64,000 nt of DNA from Candidatus Kryptoniota bacterium (GTDB lineage: Bacteria; Bacteroidota; Ignavibacteria; Kryptoniales; JAKASW01), in contig DATCTN010000012.1 of assembly GCA_036567965.1 (NCBI GenBank), forward strand, positions 62,001-126,000, read 5' to 3'. This document shows, in pieces, positions 18,330-27,809 of this stretch. Made by a program: the position numbers and the translations under genes. How positions within the stretch are numbered: position 1 is the stretch's first letter; each line of letters starts with the position of its first letter. The notes beneath the pieces were generated by a model, which was not told where the DNA came from, did not search any database, and worked only from the letters and a program-made list of their open reading frames with translations.

Positions 18330-18353
18330 AAGGCTTCCTGAGCGCCTTGTTTT
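18330..18353 (+). terminator. Possible intrinsic terminator
   Basis: AAGGC and GCCTT pair around a 9-base loop and are followed by GTTTT. The hairpin lies 48 bases after the stop of the barrel gene at 17509-18282. The stem is short, so this is only a probable end to the long metH-recN-cysS run. Confidence 0.4.
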
Positions 18354-18394
18354 CAAATTAGATGTTATTGAAATTGAGCAAAGGAAGTAGTGTG

Positions 18395-18673
18395 ATGACA
18401 AATATGACGGCGGAGATGAACGGGGGTGCGATGGACGGTCGGTTGAGCAAAGAGTCCGGTTCGGGAAAGTGCGAGATGCTCGATCAGCCGGCGGTCATCA
18501 GCACGAGTGCTCTTTGCCGGCGCCAAAGTGGTACTCTTCCTTTAAGCATATACGAAACGTTCCACGAGTTCTCCGAAGAGGAGAAGAGGTTTCAGTACGA
18601 AGGGGATGACGCAGGCAGGTCCGGATCGGTTAAGCGTTTGGACGATCCGCCGCGTCAAAAAAATACGAGGTGA
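18395..18673 (+). CDS. Small hypothetical protein upstream of a lipoprotein gene
   Basis: A 92-residue hydrophilic protein with no signal peptide or membrane segment. I do not recognise it. The case for it being real is an AAGGAAG site 7 bases before ATG 18395 and the way its stop (18671-18673) is interleaved with the ribosome-binding site and start of the next gene. Its sequence holds two cysteines and an acidic stretch (FSEEEKRFQYEGDD). The frame is also open from 18362. The coding evidence is moderate. Confidence 0.45.
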   Translation: MTNMTAEMNGGAMDGRLSKESGSGKCEMLDQPAVISTSALCRRQSGTLPLSIYETFHEFSEEEKRFQYEGDDAGRSGSVKRLDDPPRQKNTR

Positions 18674-18678
18674 ATGTC

Positions 18679-19806
18679 ATGAAAACGAGAATGTTAGTTT
18701 TGAGTTTTTCAGCTTGGGCCGCATTCGCTTTCGGTGGATGTTACACTGAGTTCGCGGCGACGAGTAACGGCGGAGACAATTACGAATACTCGAACGACAA
18801 CAACTCGGGATACGGCTACAACGATACGACTTATGCGTACGATTCTACCGGTGCGCCAATTGTGAATAATTACTATGATAATAACGATTATGGTTATCCT
18901 TATAATTATTATGGCTGGAACGATAATTGGTACACTCCAAGTCCTGCATGGTGGTACTCGGACAACTGGTACTTCGGTCTCGGGTGGAATTCGTGGTATG
19001 GAGGTCCCGGGTCATGGTACGGTGGTTTTGGATATGGAAGCCCCTACTACTCGTACTACTCGCCGTATTATTACAGCCCGTTTTATCCGTATTCACCTTA
19101 CGGCGGCTACTACGCTTATCAGAACGGCAATCCGGCATCAAACGGACGGGTGAGAAGTTCGGGAGATACTCGTTTCGGACGGGACAACTATGGTGGTGGT
19201 ACTACCCCAACCACTGTTCTGCCGGGCAGCGGAGTCAGCACTGGAAGCGCGAACAACACAAGCAGCTCGACCGGAACCGCGGGCGCCTCTACATCGACCA
19301 GGACAAGAACGACCGGTAATAATCCGCCGGCAAACGGCAATGCGGACCAGCCGCGGACGAGATCAGGCAGCAGCAATCCGCCTCCCTCACAGAGTCCGTC
19401 TCAACCTCAGTCGCAGCCGCGCACTCGAGACACAGGTCCCACACGGCAGAGCACGCCTCCGCCGTCACAGAATCCATCGCCGAGTTCTCCACCTCCCTCG
19501 CAGCCGCAGTCACAACCGCAATCGCAGCCGAGAAGCAGAGGAAGAGGGATCTCTGCACAGTATCGCGGATACCAATACGGCCCTTCAGTGAGATATTACG
19601 GACCATCGAACCGTGTATTGACGAGGACTCAGACGCGCCAATATGCACCTGCACGGACGTTCTACGGTTCGAACCCGGCTCGTGTTTACGCAGCACCACA
19701 AGCACGCCGAGTTGAGAGCGCACCTCGCTCTTACAGCGCGCCGAGGGCAAGCGCCGCGCCCGCACGCAGTGGCGGTTCGAGTGGTGGTGGAAGGTCCCGA
19801 CGCTAG
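18679..19806 (+). CDS. Tyrosine/glycine- and proline/glutamine-rich lipoprotein
   Basis: An exported low-complexity protein of 375 residues. The N-terminus has a signal peptide ending in a lipobox (SAWAAFAFGGC), so the Cys is probably lipidated. Residues about 25-150 are extremely rich in Tyr, Gly, Trp, Asn and Ser (repeated YYSPYY and YGGP units). Residues 155-300 are Ser/Thr/Pro/Gln/Arg-rich with repeated SQPQSQP units, and the tail is basic and rich in Ala, Arg and Ser. GAGGTG lies 6 bases before the ATG at 18679; the GTG at 18670 is less likely. No enzymatic domain is present. A surface, adhesive or phase-separating envelope role is conceivable, but this is inference. Confidence 0.75.
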   Translation: MKTRMLVLSFSAWAAFAFGGCYTEFAATSNGGDNYEYSNDNNSGYGYNDTTYAYDSTGAPIVNNYYDNNDYGYPYNYYGWNDNWYTPSPAWWYSDNWYFGLGWNSWYGGPGSWYGGFGYGSPYYSYYSPYYYSPFYPYSPYGGYYAYQNGNPASNGRVRSSGDTRFGRDNYGGGTTPTTVLPGSGVSTGSANNTSSSTGTAGASTSTRTRTTGNNPPANGNADQPRTRSGSSNPPPSQSPSQPQSQPRTRDTGPTRQSTPPPSQNPSPSSPPPSQPQSQPQSQPRSRGRGISAQYRGYQYGPSVRYYGPSNRVLTRTQTRQYAPARTFYGSNPARVYAAPQARRVESAPRSYSAPRASAAPARSGGSSGGGRSRR

Positions 19807-19861
19807 CTCTGTCTTTTGACAATCTAGATTTATTAGTTTTGCTTTTTGCGATACAGCAAAC

Positions 19862-19889
19862 TTGAAAGTACACGACTCTAAAATATCTT
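19862..19889 (+). promoter_or_regulatory. Possible sigma-70 promoter before the FadL-type gene
   Basis: TTGAAA at 19862-19867 and TATCTT at 19884-19889 are separated by 16 bases and lie 19 bases before the next start codon. The match is imperfect and is a motif guess only. Confidence 0.3.
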
Positions 19890-19907
19890 AATCGGAACGG
19901 AAGCATC

Positions 19908-21368
19908 ATGAAAAGCAAATTAATAACAGTCGCAATCATTACTCTTTCGATTTCGCTCAACGCATTTGCTCAATATCCGGAAGACGCTCTCAGACTCGGA
20001 CAGAGCGAATACGGAGTCAGCGCTAGATCGATGTCCATGGGCAACGCGATGGTGGGTTTGTCGCAGGGTTATGATGCCGCCTTTTTTAATCCCGCCGGGT
20101 TGGCCCAGTCGCGCCAATCACAATTTGCGATGGGGTTGAACTTCCTCGGTTATAACAACGACGTGACCTACTACAATCAAAGTACCACCGGCTCAAGCTC
20201 TCAGACAGATCTCTCCAACCTTGGGCTCGTTTATCCATTCCCGACAATGAGAGGAAGTTTTGTAATCGCCCTCGGCTATAATCGCGGCACGGACTTCAAC
20301 TCGGCTCTGAGTTTTAATGGGTTTAATCCGAGCAGCTCGATTATTCCGACACTGAAGACCGATCCCAAGACAGATCCTCAAGGGACGTATGACATCCCCT
20401 ATAATGTCGGCCTCGAAGACACACTGGGGAATATTATTGTGAACAAAAATGTCGGACAGTCCGGAACAGTGTATGAATCGGGTGGGTTGAATCATTGGCT
20501 GGCAGCGGGCGCGGTGGATATAGCTCAGGACTTTTCAATAGGGTTGACGTTGAACCTGGTCAGCGGATCATATAAGTATAATCGTTCGTTCACTGAGACC
20601 GATCCAAGGCACCTCTACACGGGACAGTTGTCCGATCTCCAGGGAGCTGTCGGTTTTGGAAGCTTTGCTCTGAGCGATCAGGTAGATCAGGACTTGAGCG
20701 GATGGAACGCGAAGGTCGGCTTGCTTTATCGGTTGCCTGACGACCGCGGAAACACTATTGCGAGATTTGGCGTCACAATCCAATTTCCCACTTTCATTAC
20801 GGTTAACGAAACTTACTCCGACGGCGGCACGGCATCATATCTGTCGGGTACGACGATATCATACAATACCCCGGGCGGTAACAGCCAGTACGACGTAACC
20901 ACTCCGTTTGAATTTGGAGTCGGTGTATCAGGCGGAACATCCCAACTCCTGCTGGCGGCGGATTTAAAATATGAAGATTGGTCACAACTCCAATTCGGGA
21001 ATTCCAATCTTCCGTCGGATTTTATCGCGGGCTTGAATTCCCAGATAAAGTCTGAATTCAGGGCCACCGCCAACGTCGGCGCTGGACTGGAGTTTGCTCT
21101 CACCGACCCGCAATATTCCCTTTTTGTCCCGTTCCTCAGGGTCGGAGGTGAATACATACAGTCACCTTATGTCGGCGACGGCACCAACCAGGCCCAGAAG
21201 TTCTTGTCGGGCGGAGTTGGAGTTAAATTGCAGAACAGCATCGATCTGGATTTCGCGTACCAGTATGGGTGGTGGAATACGACGCATCAGTTGTATGATT
21301 CGTATAGTACAACAAGCGAAAAGATTACTAACACGAACTTCATGTTTACATTCGCTTATAATTTCTGA
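19908..21368 (+). CDS. OMPP1/FadL/TodX family outer-membrane porin
   Basis: An outer-membrane protein of 486 residues, in the size range of the FadL family that moves hydrophobic compounds across the outer membrane. A signal peptide (MKSKLITVAIITLSISLNAFA) precedes the mature protein. The N-terminal hallmark ARSMSMGNAMVG, with the following DAAFFNPAGLA, is typical of the family. The remaining sequence is regular beta-strand pattern, ending in FMFTFAYNF with a terminal Phe for BAM recognition. It precedes another barrel gene by 8 bases. The substrate cannot be told from sequence. Confidence 0.87.
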   Translation: MKSKLITVAIITLSISLNAFAQYPEDALRLGQSEYGVSARSMSMGNAMVGLSQGYDAAFFNPAGLAQSRQSQFAMGLNFLGYNNDVTYYNQSTTGSSSQTDLSNLGLVYPFPTMRGSFVIALGYNRGTDFNSALSFNGFNPSSSIIPTLKTDPKTDPQGTYDIPYNVGLEDTLGNIIVNKNVGQSGTVYESGGLNHWLAAGAVDIAQDFSIGLTLNLVSGSYKYNRSFTETDPRHLYTGQLSDLQGAVGFGSFALSDQVDQDLSGWNAKVGLLYRLPDDRGNTIARFGVTIQFPTFITVNETYSDGGTASYLSGTTISYNTPGGNSQYDVTTPFEFGVGVSGGTSQLLLAADLKYEDWSQLQFGNSNLPSDFIAGLNSQIKSEFRATANVGAGLEFALTDPQYSLFVPFLRVGGEYIQSPYVGDGTNQAQKFLSGGVGVKLQNSIDLDFAYQYGWWNTTHQLYDSYSTTSEKITNTNFMFTFAYNF

Positions 21369-21376
21369 GGTGAACC

Positions 21377-22063
21377 ATGACGAATGCGTATTTCCGTGGA
21401 CTGGCGACCTTCTTGTTGTTACTCACTATAGATTGTTCCGCACGCGCACAGGATGTTAAGCAGGGAATTTGCCCTCCTGCCACATCCAGTTCATACCGCT
21501 CCGTGAATTTCGGACAGACCGGCTTTCAGGATGACCTTTCCCCATTTTCTGCCCAGCAACATTTGATTTCCGCGCCGCAGTATTTTCCGGTAATGTTGAA
21601 CGCGACGTCGATAGGAGTCGGAGCCGTGGGGGAAGTACCGGTGTACAAGAATTACATCCTGCGCGCATCGATTCTGAACTTGAGTTCTGACGGATACACT
21701 TCGCCCTATTACCAGAGTGTCATTCTGCCTGTTGAATTTGGCCTCAGGATCCCGATAATCAACTCAAAGCTAGGGACTCTTTCATATACGCTCTACGCCG
21801 AAACCAGCGCGGGACTGTTATTGGGTTGGGCTTTTCCCACGAACGGGTCATTCTTAAACTATACAATTCCGAACTCCAGATTCACCAGCGGGGCAACCGC
21901 ATACCTCGGATTGGGAAACTCGCTTCGCTTCGACAAATATCTTGGATTGTACTTCAATGGCGGAATGAATTATTTCGATTTGTTTTCTTCGTCGTTCATG
22001 CCGAGATCGCGCTTCCTTGTCCCCTCGGTTGCTATAGGTTTCTACTTCAACATCGCCGGATAG
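21377..22063 (+). CDS. Exported barrel-like protein of unknown function
   Basis: A 228-residue protein with a signal peptide (about residues 1-24, ending near SARAQ) and a pattern of short amphipathic strands, many Tyr and Gly residues, and a C-terminal strand VPSVAIGFYFNIAG. GAGGTG lies just upstream of ATG 21377, and only 8 bases separate it from the FadL-type gene, so the two are very likely cotranscribed. No family was recognised. It may be a small outer-membrane barrel or a periplasmic partner of the upstream porin. Confidence 0.65.
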   Translation: MTNAYFRGLATFLLLLTIDCSARAQDVKQGICPPATSSSYRSVNFGQTGFQDDLSPFSAQQHLISAPQYFPVMLNATSIGVGAVGEVPVYKNYILRASILNLSSDGYTSPYYQSVILPVEFGLRIPIINSKLGTLSYTLYAETSAGLLLGWAFPTNGSFLNYTIPNSRFTSGATAYLGLGNSLRFDKYLGLYFNGGMNYFDLFSSSFMPRSRFLVPSVAIGFYFNIAG

Positions 22064-22112
22064 TCTTCTCATTTTTCTGTTAGATTGTTTTTCCGTTCAC
22101 TAAATTGTCAAA

Positions 22113-24536
22113 GTGAAACGGTTTAAGTTGGTTCTCGCCATCGCGTCCCTCACGTTGATTATTATTCTCGTCAGTATTCTCCTCCTGCTTCGGAAGATAG
22201 GCACCTCTTCGCTGCCCCAGGAAAAAGGGCATATCGCTCTTGCGGGCATCGGGTCCAATGTAGTAGTGTACAGGGACAGTGTCGGTGTACCTTATATAGA
22301 GGCGCGATCGGACTCGGACGCTTACTTTGCGCTCGGCTTTGTCCATGCCCAGGATCGACTCTTTCAAATGGAGGTGTACCGACGGCTCGGTGAAGGACGA
22401 CTATCCGAGATTTTCGGTGAGAGAACGTTGGATATCGATCTGCTTTTTCGGACGCTTCGATTCACTGAGCTCGCAGATTCACTCTACCAAACCGTGTCAC
22501 CGATAAGTAGAGACTTACTTAATTGGTACTGTAGAGGCGTAAACGCATATATTGAGACGACGAAGGCGTTACCTGCGGAGTTCACGATGTTGGAATTCCA
22601 TCCAAGGGAGTGGACGCCAAGAGACTGCCTCATTGTGGCAAGATTGATGGCCTGGGATCTCAATCTCGCCTGGTGGACCAAGCCGGTCTTCGGTGAAATC
22701 TACAATAAACTTGGTCCCGACAAGGCCTCAGTCCTGATCCCCCTTTTCTCAGACCGTCAGAATCTAAAACTCCCTCAGCGAAACCGAAAAGGCACATACA
22801 CATCGCTGGAGAGATTTATTGAGATCAACTCCGAGGCATACTCATTCCTGGAAGGCTCGAAATCCCCGGACGGTATCGGAAGCAACAATTGGGTTATTTC
22901 CCCCACGAGAACGGGGATGGGCTATCCGATTCTCTGCAATGACCCGCACCTCGCTTTCAGTCTCCCTGCGAGATGGTACTTAGTCTCCATAGCCTCCCCA
23001 ACTGTTCATGTGATCGGCGTTTCGATTCCCGGCGCGCCTGGAATCGTAATTGGAAGAAACGATCGGATCGCATGGGGCATGACAAACGTTATGGCAGATG
23101 ACGCCGATTTTTATGAAGTTCAACCTGACTCGGCAAATCCGGATTCCTTTCAGTATGACGGCAAACTCCTGGCATTTGCAAACAAGGTTGACACAATCGA
23201 GATAAAGGATAAACCAGCGTACGTCTTCATCAAACGTGAGGCGGAGCAGGGTCCGGTCGTCAGCGACGTCCTGTCCAACTCGTATAAGATGAGTTCTCTG
23301 CATTCACAATCGTCGGAGGATTCCGGAATTGTCGCCCTCCGCTGGTCAGCGTACTGGCCCAGCGACGAGATCAGGGCTATCTACTTACTGAATACCGCAA
23401 ACAACTACGAGGAGTTCCTCGCCGCGCTGAAAAATTTCGGTGCTCCTGCACAGAACTTCGTCTTTGCTGACGTGAATGGGAATATAGGATTCAAAGCCGC
23501 TGGAAATATTCCATTGCGGAAGTATCCTCTCCCGTTTCTACCTCAGGCGGGTAACAACAGTAAACTCGTTTGGGAAAGTTTTATCCCATTTGAACTTCTT
23601 CCGCAGAATTTGAATCCTGCCGGCGGCTTCTATGCGACGGCAAATAACAAGACAATACCCGAGAATTTTCCCTATTACCTCACCAATTTGTACGAAGCCT
23701 CGTCAAGGATCGACAGAATAAACTCTTTCATCGCTTCCCACGATACGATGAACTTGGGACTCAGCAAGACTCTCCAGCTCGATTACTATTCCGAATATAT
23801 GGTGGAGCTGAGTCGGAAGATTCTCGCTGCCTGCGACAGCGAAAACTTCTCCCCGAAGGAGCTCGTCTATCTCAGGAACTTTGATGGAAACATAATCGCG
23901 AAAAGCACAGCGGCTTCAATCTTGAACGCGACTTTTGTCGAGTTGATCAGGGACGTATTTGAACCGGAGTTGGGGACTTCGCTCTACAGGAAATACGTCC
24001 TGATCGGAAATGTTCCCACCAGAATGCTCGACGCTTACATCAATGACCCCCGATTAGTCGGCAAACTGTACGGAGCAGACAACGGTGATAGTCTTTTGAA
24101 CTTCAAGACCGCCGAGAGCTTTAACAACGCGTTGCAATCTCTCCGTCAGCGGTTCGGTGCGGACCCGATAAACTGGACGTGGGGGAGACTGCACACTTTG
24201 GAGTTGAAGCATCCCTTGAGTTCAAATTCCGTAATAAAGAGGCTCTACGATCTAGGTCCCTACGAAAGAGGCGGCAACAGCACAACCTTAAATAACGGCG
24301 AGTTTTCCCTCGACGATCCGTACGAAATGACTATCGGTCCGTCGATGAGAATGATCGTTGATCTCGGGAGACAAGGGGCTTATTTTTCTCTGCCCGGAGG
24401 AGAATGCGGGCAGTTGTTAAGTCTGCACTATTCAGACCTGATGAACGATTACCTTCGAGGTGATGTGAGATTTTTCCCGACCCGGATTCCCCTGGGTGAG
24501 GAAATGAACCGACTTGAACTCATTCCTCTGCAATGA
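22113..24536 (+). CDS. Penicillin acylase family Ntn-hydrolase, membrane-anchored
   Basis: An 807-residue member of the penicillin/cephalosporin/AHL acylase family, which cleaves amide bonds of acylated substrates. Residues about 5-27 are a hydrophobic N-terminal anchor or uncleaved signal. The family signature GVPYIEARSDSDAYFALGF and VHAQDRLFQMEVYRRLGEG is at residues 55-95. Self-processing is predicted before Ser257 (GIGSNNWVIS), which becomes the beta-chain nucleophile; NDPHL and the conserved Asn-rich segments follow. The start is a GTG at 22113. Its stop overlaps the sirtuin start (ATGA at 24533-24536). The natural substrate may be a peptide or an acyl-homoserine lactone; this cannot be decided here. 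Confidence 0.9.
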   Translation: MKRFKLVLAIASLTLIIILVSILLLLRKIGTSSLPQEKGHIALAGIGSNVVVYRDSVGVPYIEARSDSDAYFALGFVHAQDRLFQMEVYRRLGEGRLSEIFGERTLDIDLLFRTLRFTELADSLYQTVSPISRDLLNWYCRGVNAYIETTKALPAEFTMLEFHPREWTPRDCLIVARLMAWDLNLAWWTKPVFGEIYNKLGPDKASVLIPLFSDRQNLKLPQRNRKGTYTSLERFIEINSEAYSFLEGSKSPDGIGSNNWVISPTRTGMGYPILCNDPHLAFSLPARWYLVSIASPTVHVIGVSIPGAPGIVIGRNDRIAWGMTNVMADDADFYEVQPDSANPDSFQYDGKLLAFANKVDTIEIKDKPAYVFIKREAEQGPVVSDVLSNSYKMSSLHSQSSEDSGIVALRWSAYWPSDEIRAIYLLNTANNYEEFLAALKNFGAPAQNFVFADVNGNIGFKAAGNIPLRKYPLPFLPQAGNNSKLVWESFIPFELLPQNLNPAGGFYATANNKTIPENFPYYLTNLYEASSRIDRINSFIASHDTMNLGLSKTLQLDYYSEYMVELSRKILAACDSENFSPKELVYLRNFDGNIIAKSTAASILNATFVELIRDVFEPELGTSLYRKYVLIGNVPTRMLDAYINDPRLVGKLYGADNGDSLLNFKTAESFNNALQSLRQRFGADPINWTWGRLHTLELKHPLSSNSVIKRLYDLGPYERGGNSTTLNNGEFSLDDPYEMTIGPSMRMIVDLGRQGAYFSLPGGECGQLLSLHYSDLMNDYLRGDVRFFPTRIPLGEEMNRLELIPLQ

Positions 24537-25291
24537 TGATCACTGCAGATTTTCTCGAATCGCTCGCGTCCGCAGAACGAGTGGTGGCTTTGACGGGGGC
24601 AGGAATCTCTGCCGAGAGCGGTGTTCCAACTTTCAGGGGAACTGACGGCTTGTGGTCGAAATTGAAACCGGAAGAGTTGGCAAACTTCGATGCCTTCTTG
24701 AGAAACCCGGAACTCGTGTCGAAGTGGTACAAGCATCGAAGAGAGGTTACGCGTTCCGTCACGCCGAACCCTGCGCATTTTGCACTCGTAGAAATGGAGA
24801 AGCTCTTTCCGCGATTCGCAGTCGTGACACAGAATATTGACAATTTACATCGGAGGGCCGGCTCGAGACAGATAGCCGAGCTTCACGGCAACATTGAAAA
24901 GAACTATTGTCTCAATTGCGGAAAGAGATACGACGGCGAAGATTTCGACCGGAATAATTCTTTTAGATGCGCAGATTGTGGAGGGCTCATCCGTCCGGAT
25001 ATCGTTTGGTTCGGCGAGATGATTCCGTTCGACCAATGGCAGATGGCGCAGAAACTTTCTGAAGAGGCGGATTTCATGTTCGTGGTGGGGACCTCCGCTG
25101 TGGTGTATCCCGCAGCCGAGCTGCCTCTGACCGTGAAGAGGCATGGAGGCGCGATCGTTGAAGTAAACATCGAGGAAACTCCGATAACAGAGCTGGCGGA
25201 CCTTTCCCTTCAGGGGCCCGCGTCAGTAGTTCTTACTGAGGTCGTAAAAAAAATCAGGGAGTACCGTGGATCTGCAAAAGAAACAAAATAA
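24533..25291 (+). CDS. cobB: NAD-dependent protein deacylase, sirtuin family
   Basis: A sirtuin of 252 residues that removes acyl groups from lysines using NAD. The nucleotide motifs GAGISAESGVPTFRG and TQNIDNLHRRAG are present, with the catalytic histidine in ELHGN. A four-cysteine zinc site is formed by CLNCGKRY and CADCGG, followed by IRPDIVWFGEMIP. The Rossmann motif VVGTSAVVYPAAELP is near the C-terminus. It lacks the Tyr/Arg pair of typical desuccinylases as far as I can judge. It overlaps the acylase gene by four bases and pyruvate kinase by 26 bases. Confidence 0.92.
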   Translation: MMITADFLESLASAERVVALTGAGISAESGVPTFRGTDGLWSKLKPEELANFDAFLRNPELVSKWYKHRREVTRSVTPNPAHFALVEMEKLFPRFAVVTQNIDNLHRRAGSRQIAELHGNIEKNYCLNCGKRYDGEDFDRNNSFRCADCGGLIRPDIVWFGEMIPFDQWQMAQKLSEEADFMFVVGTSAVVYPAAELPLTVKRHGGAIVEVNIEETPITELADLSLQGPASVVLTEVVKKIREYRGSAKETK

Positions 25292-26696
25292 GAAAACCAA
25301 GATTGTCTGTACACTCGGACCTGCTTCCAACACCCGAGAGAAAATAAGATCGCTCATAGATGCGGGCGCCGATGTGTTCAGACTCAACTTCTCTCACGGA
25401 ACTCACGAGGAGCACGCCGCACAATTAGGCATCATCAGGGAACTTGAAGTCGAAACGGGAAAACGGTTCGCCGTGATCCAGGATCTTCAAGGGCCGAAAA
25501 TCAGAGTCGGGCAGCTGATCGAACCGATTCTGCTGAAGCGCGATGCCGTCGTGGTTCTGACAACAGAAAATGTCCAGGGTTCTGGAAATACTATTCCTGT
25601 GACATATGGTGGATTGGTGAAAGACGCCGTCCCCGGCGATAGAATTCTGATGGATGACGGTCTTCTTGAATTGAAAGTGAATTCCGTTTCGGGGAAAACA
25701 GTTTCATGTACGGTTGTCAACGGCGGTATGCTTTCATCTCATAAAGGAATAAATTTGCCGGGAGTGAAAGTAAGCATACCTTCTCTTACTGAAAAAGATA
25801 TCGAAGATCTCAAATTCGGAGTCGAACAGGATTTTGATTTCATTGCATTGTCATTTGTTCGTCATTCATCGGACGTCGTGGGTTTGAGGAGACGACTGGA
25901 AGAATTAGGCGGGAATCAGGGCATAATTTCGAAAATTGAGAAACCGGAGGCCGTTAAGGACATCGACGCCATTGTCGCCGCCAGCAACGCTATTATGGTT
26001 GCGCGCGGAGATCTCGGAGTGGAAGTCCCGATAGAAGAAGTCCCGATTCTTCAGAAGACCATAATTCGTAAATGCAACGAGCATGGTAAACCGGTTATCA
26101 CCGCGACTCAAATGCTCGACTCAATGATTCGTGAACCGCGTCCGACAAGAGCGGAGGCGACTGACGTTGCTAACGCAGTCTTCGACGGCACCGACGCCGT
26201 GATGCTGAGCGGCGAAACTTCCGTGGGCATCTTTCCTGTCGAATCGGTTAAGACAATGGTTCAGATAGTGAAGGCTGCAGAATCACGCTTAAACATGGTA
26301 CAGCATAAACTCAACTACAAAAAAGTCCGCGATGATTTCACTGACGCGATCGCAGAAGTCGCGTGGTCGCTGGCAAAGTCTGTTGAAGCCTCTTTTATTA
26401 TTTCAATAACGAATACGGGCACGACGGCTCGGGCACTCTCGAAATACCGGCCACAGGTGCCTGTCTACGCGCTTACTGAAAGTCTTGCTGTAGTTCGAAA
26501 ACTTGCTCTGATTTGGGGAATTGTTCCGGTGGAAGTGGAATCTCTGTCTGATACCGACGCGATGCTGGCACAGGTCAGCTCCATTCTCAAATCAAAGGCG
26601 CTGGCGGTCCCCGGCGACACATACATTCTCACGGCTGGAACGCCGCTTCTTTCAAGGGGGACCACAAATACGCTGCGGATAGAAAAGATTCTCTGA
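25266..26696 (+). CDS. pyk: Pyruvate kinase
   Basis: Glycolytic enzyme converting phosphoenolpyruvate and ADP to pyruvate and ATP. The protein is 476 residues. The N-terminal KTKIVCTLGPAS, the phosphate-binding RLNFSHG, the active-site segment ISKIEKPEAV and the MVARGDLGVEVP loop are all present, as is the metal and phosphate site near MLDSMIREPRPTRAEATDVANAVFDG. A complete C-terminal allosteric domain follows. The start is the GTG at 25266, preceded by AGGGAG at 25255-25260, which lies inside the end of the sirtuin gene. It converges on the cytochrome-porin gene with only 23 bases between stops. Confidence 0.96.
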   Translation: MDLQKKQNKKTKIVCTLGPASNTREKIRSLIDAGADVFRLNFSHGTHEEHAAQLGIIRELEVETGKRFAVIQDLQGPKIRVGQLIEPILLKRDAVVVLTTENVQGSGNTIPVTYGGLVKDAVPGDRILMDDGLLELKVNSVSGKTVSCTVVNGGMLSSHKGINLPGVKVSIPSLTEKDIEDLKFGVEQDFDFIALSFVRHSSDVVGLRRRLEELGGNQGIISKIEKPEAVKDIDAIVAASNAIMVARGDLGVEVPIEEVPILQKTIIRKCNEHGKPVITATQMLDSMIREPRPTRAEATDVANAVFDGTDAVMLSGETSVGIFPVESVKTMVQIVKAAESRLNMVQHKLNYKKVRDDFTDAIAEVAWSLAKSVEASFIISITNTGTTARALSKYRPQVPVYALTESLAVVRKLALIWGIVPVEVESLSDTDAMLAQVSSILKSKALAVPGDTYILTAGTPLLSRGTTNTLRIEKIL

Positions 26697-26719
26697 TAGG
26701 TCTTTCCTCGCACCCTTGC

Positions 26720-27808
26720 CTAGAAATAGACGTGCGATTGCACGAGCGCCTCAACTACGTGTCCCGAACCCGGGAGAATTGAATTGTCGAACCGCACCTG
26801 CGGCATCAAATCCAGGTGAGGAAGAGGGTAAACATTCAAGCCGACGATGTAGCGAGTGTAGGACGGTCCCCCCGCGTAACTTCTGAAATAGTCCAGCCTT
26901 GCCATTCCATACAACCCGTTGACGAAACTGTAAGTTACCTCCGCAAATGCCGCATTTGAATTTGAGTTGGCAGGAAGCACGCCGGGCAGGGAACTTGCCC
27001 AATCGTATTCGGCTAATATTGACAATCTTTCGGATGCGCCAATACCTGCGTGCACCCCGTACATTTTGGTCGCGCTTGTCAGGTATCCTTCCGCTCCGAT
27101 CATGAGGTTCATGAAACTCTTCGTGAGATATTCCGCTCTTCCAATGAACGCCTTGTTCGATGTGAAATTCAGATTGCTGAGTCCGTCACCGTTGGTAGCG
27201 TCGACAGTCACGAAAAAATTGTCGAACCGCGTACCGACTTCGATACCGAGGTCCCGGTAATCCGGAACAAACATCAACCCGACCTGGGGGAGCCCCTGGA
27301 GAAAACCGAGATTGCCGCCACGGGTGTAAGCGGTGTGATCGTCGAGCCGGATCCCGTATGAAGGCGAGAACGCTCCGAGCTTAACATACGATTCACCGGA
27401 GTTAAAACTGTATTTGCCGTAAGCCTCGTATGCGGTATTAACCATGTCGTACTTCAGGAAAAAATCTGTCGATGTGAAAAGTCGGACGAGCGAGTAAATG
27501 GATCCCTCCATCGATTGGAAGGTCGTCCTCTTCTGATATCCATCGTAAAGATATTGAAATCTCACATCTCCACCGAGAAGAATGTTGTCATTCAGTTGAG
27601 GATTGAAATTGAGATCTCCGCTGTGAGCCGGGACAAGGCGTAAGTGGTCGTCGACGAAGTCGGAACTGCCATAACTGTTCCTCAGCTCGCCGCCAGTGGG
27701 ATTGACATGGCAATTGGAGCATTGCATTCCTGTGAGTATCGAAAAGCGGGGAAGCGCGAGGACGGGTCCCGCGATTAGAATCAGTACAACCGGCAAGTAT
27801 CTTATCAT
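26720..27808 (-). CDS. Monoheme c-type cytochrome fused to an outer-membrane porin
   Basis: A 362-residue exported protein. A signal peptide ends near Ala18, and the mature chain begins LPRFSILTGMQ, followed at once by a heme motif CSNCH at residues 30-34 and NPTGGELRN. The remaining 310 residues are a predicted beta-barrel with alternating strands, ending in the aromatic-terminated VVEALVQSHVYF. This order, a small cytochrome domain plugging or capping a porin, is the architecture of Cyc2-type outer-membrane iron oxidases and related proteins, though this barrel is shorter and I cannot assign it to Cyc2. It starts one base after the upstream diheme cytochrome gene. Electron transfer across the outer membrane is inferred, not shown. 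Confidence 0.72.
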   Translation of the reverse strand: MIRYLPVVLILIAGPVLALPRFSILTGMQCSNCHVNPTGGELRNSYGSSDFVDDHLRLVPAHSGDLNFNPQLNDNILLGGDVRFQYLYDGYQKRTTFQSMEGSIYSLVRLFTSTDFFLKYDMVNTAYEAYGKYSFNSGESYVKLGAFSPSYGIRLDDHTAYTRGGNLGFLQGLPQVGLMFVPDYRDLGIEVGTRFDNFFVTVDATNGDGLSNLNFTSNKAFIGRAEYLTKSFMNLMIGAEGYLTSATKMYGVHAGIGASERLSILAEYDWASSLPGVLPANSNSNAAFAEVTYSFVNGLYGMARLDYFRSYAGGPSYTRYIVGLNVYPLPHLDLMPQVRFDNSILPGSGHVVEALVQSHVYF

Positions 27809-27809
27809 T

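Noticed and set aside
19289-19960. 223-codon minus-strand frame opposite the lipoprotein gene
   Set aside because: Low-complexity Pro/Gln/Ser codons give long antisense open frames by composition; no signal or motif.
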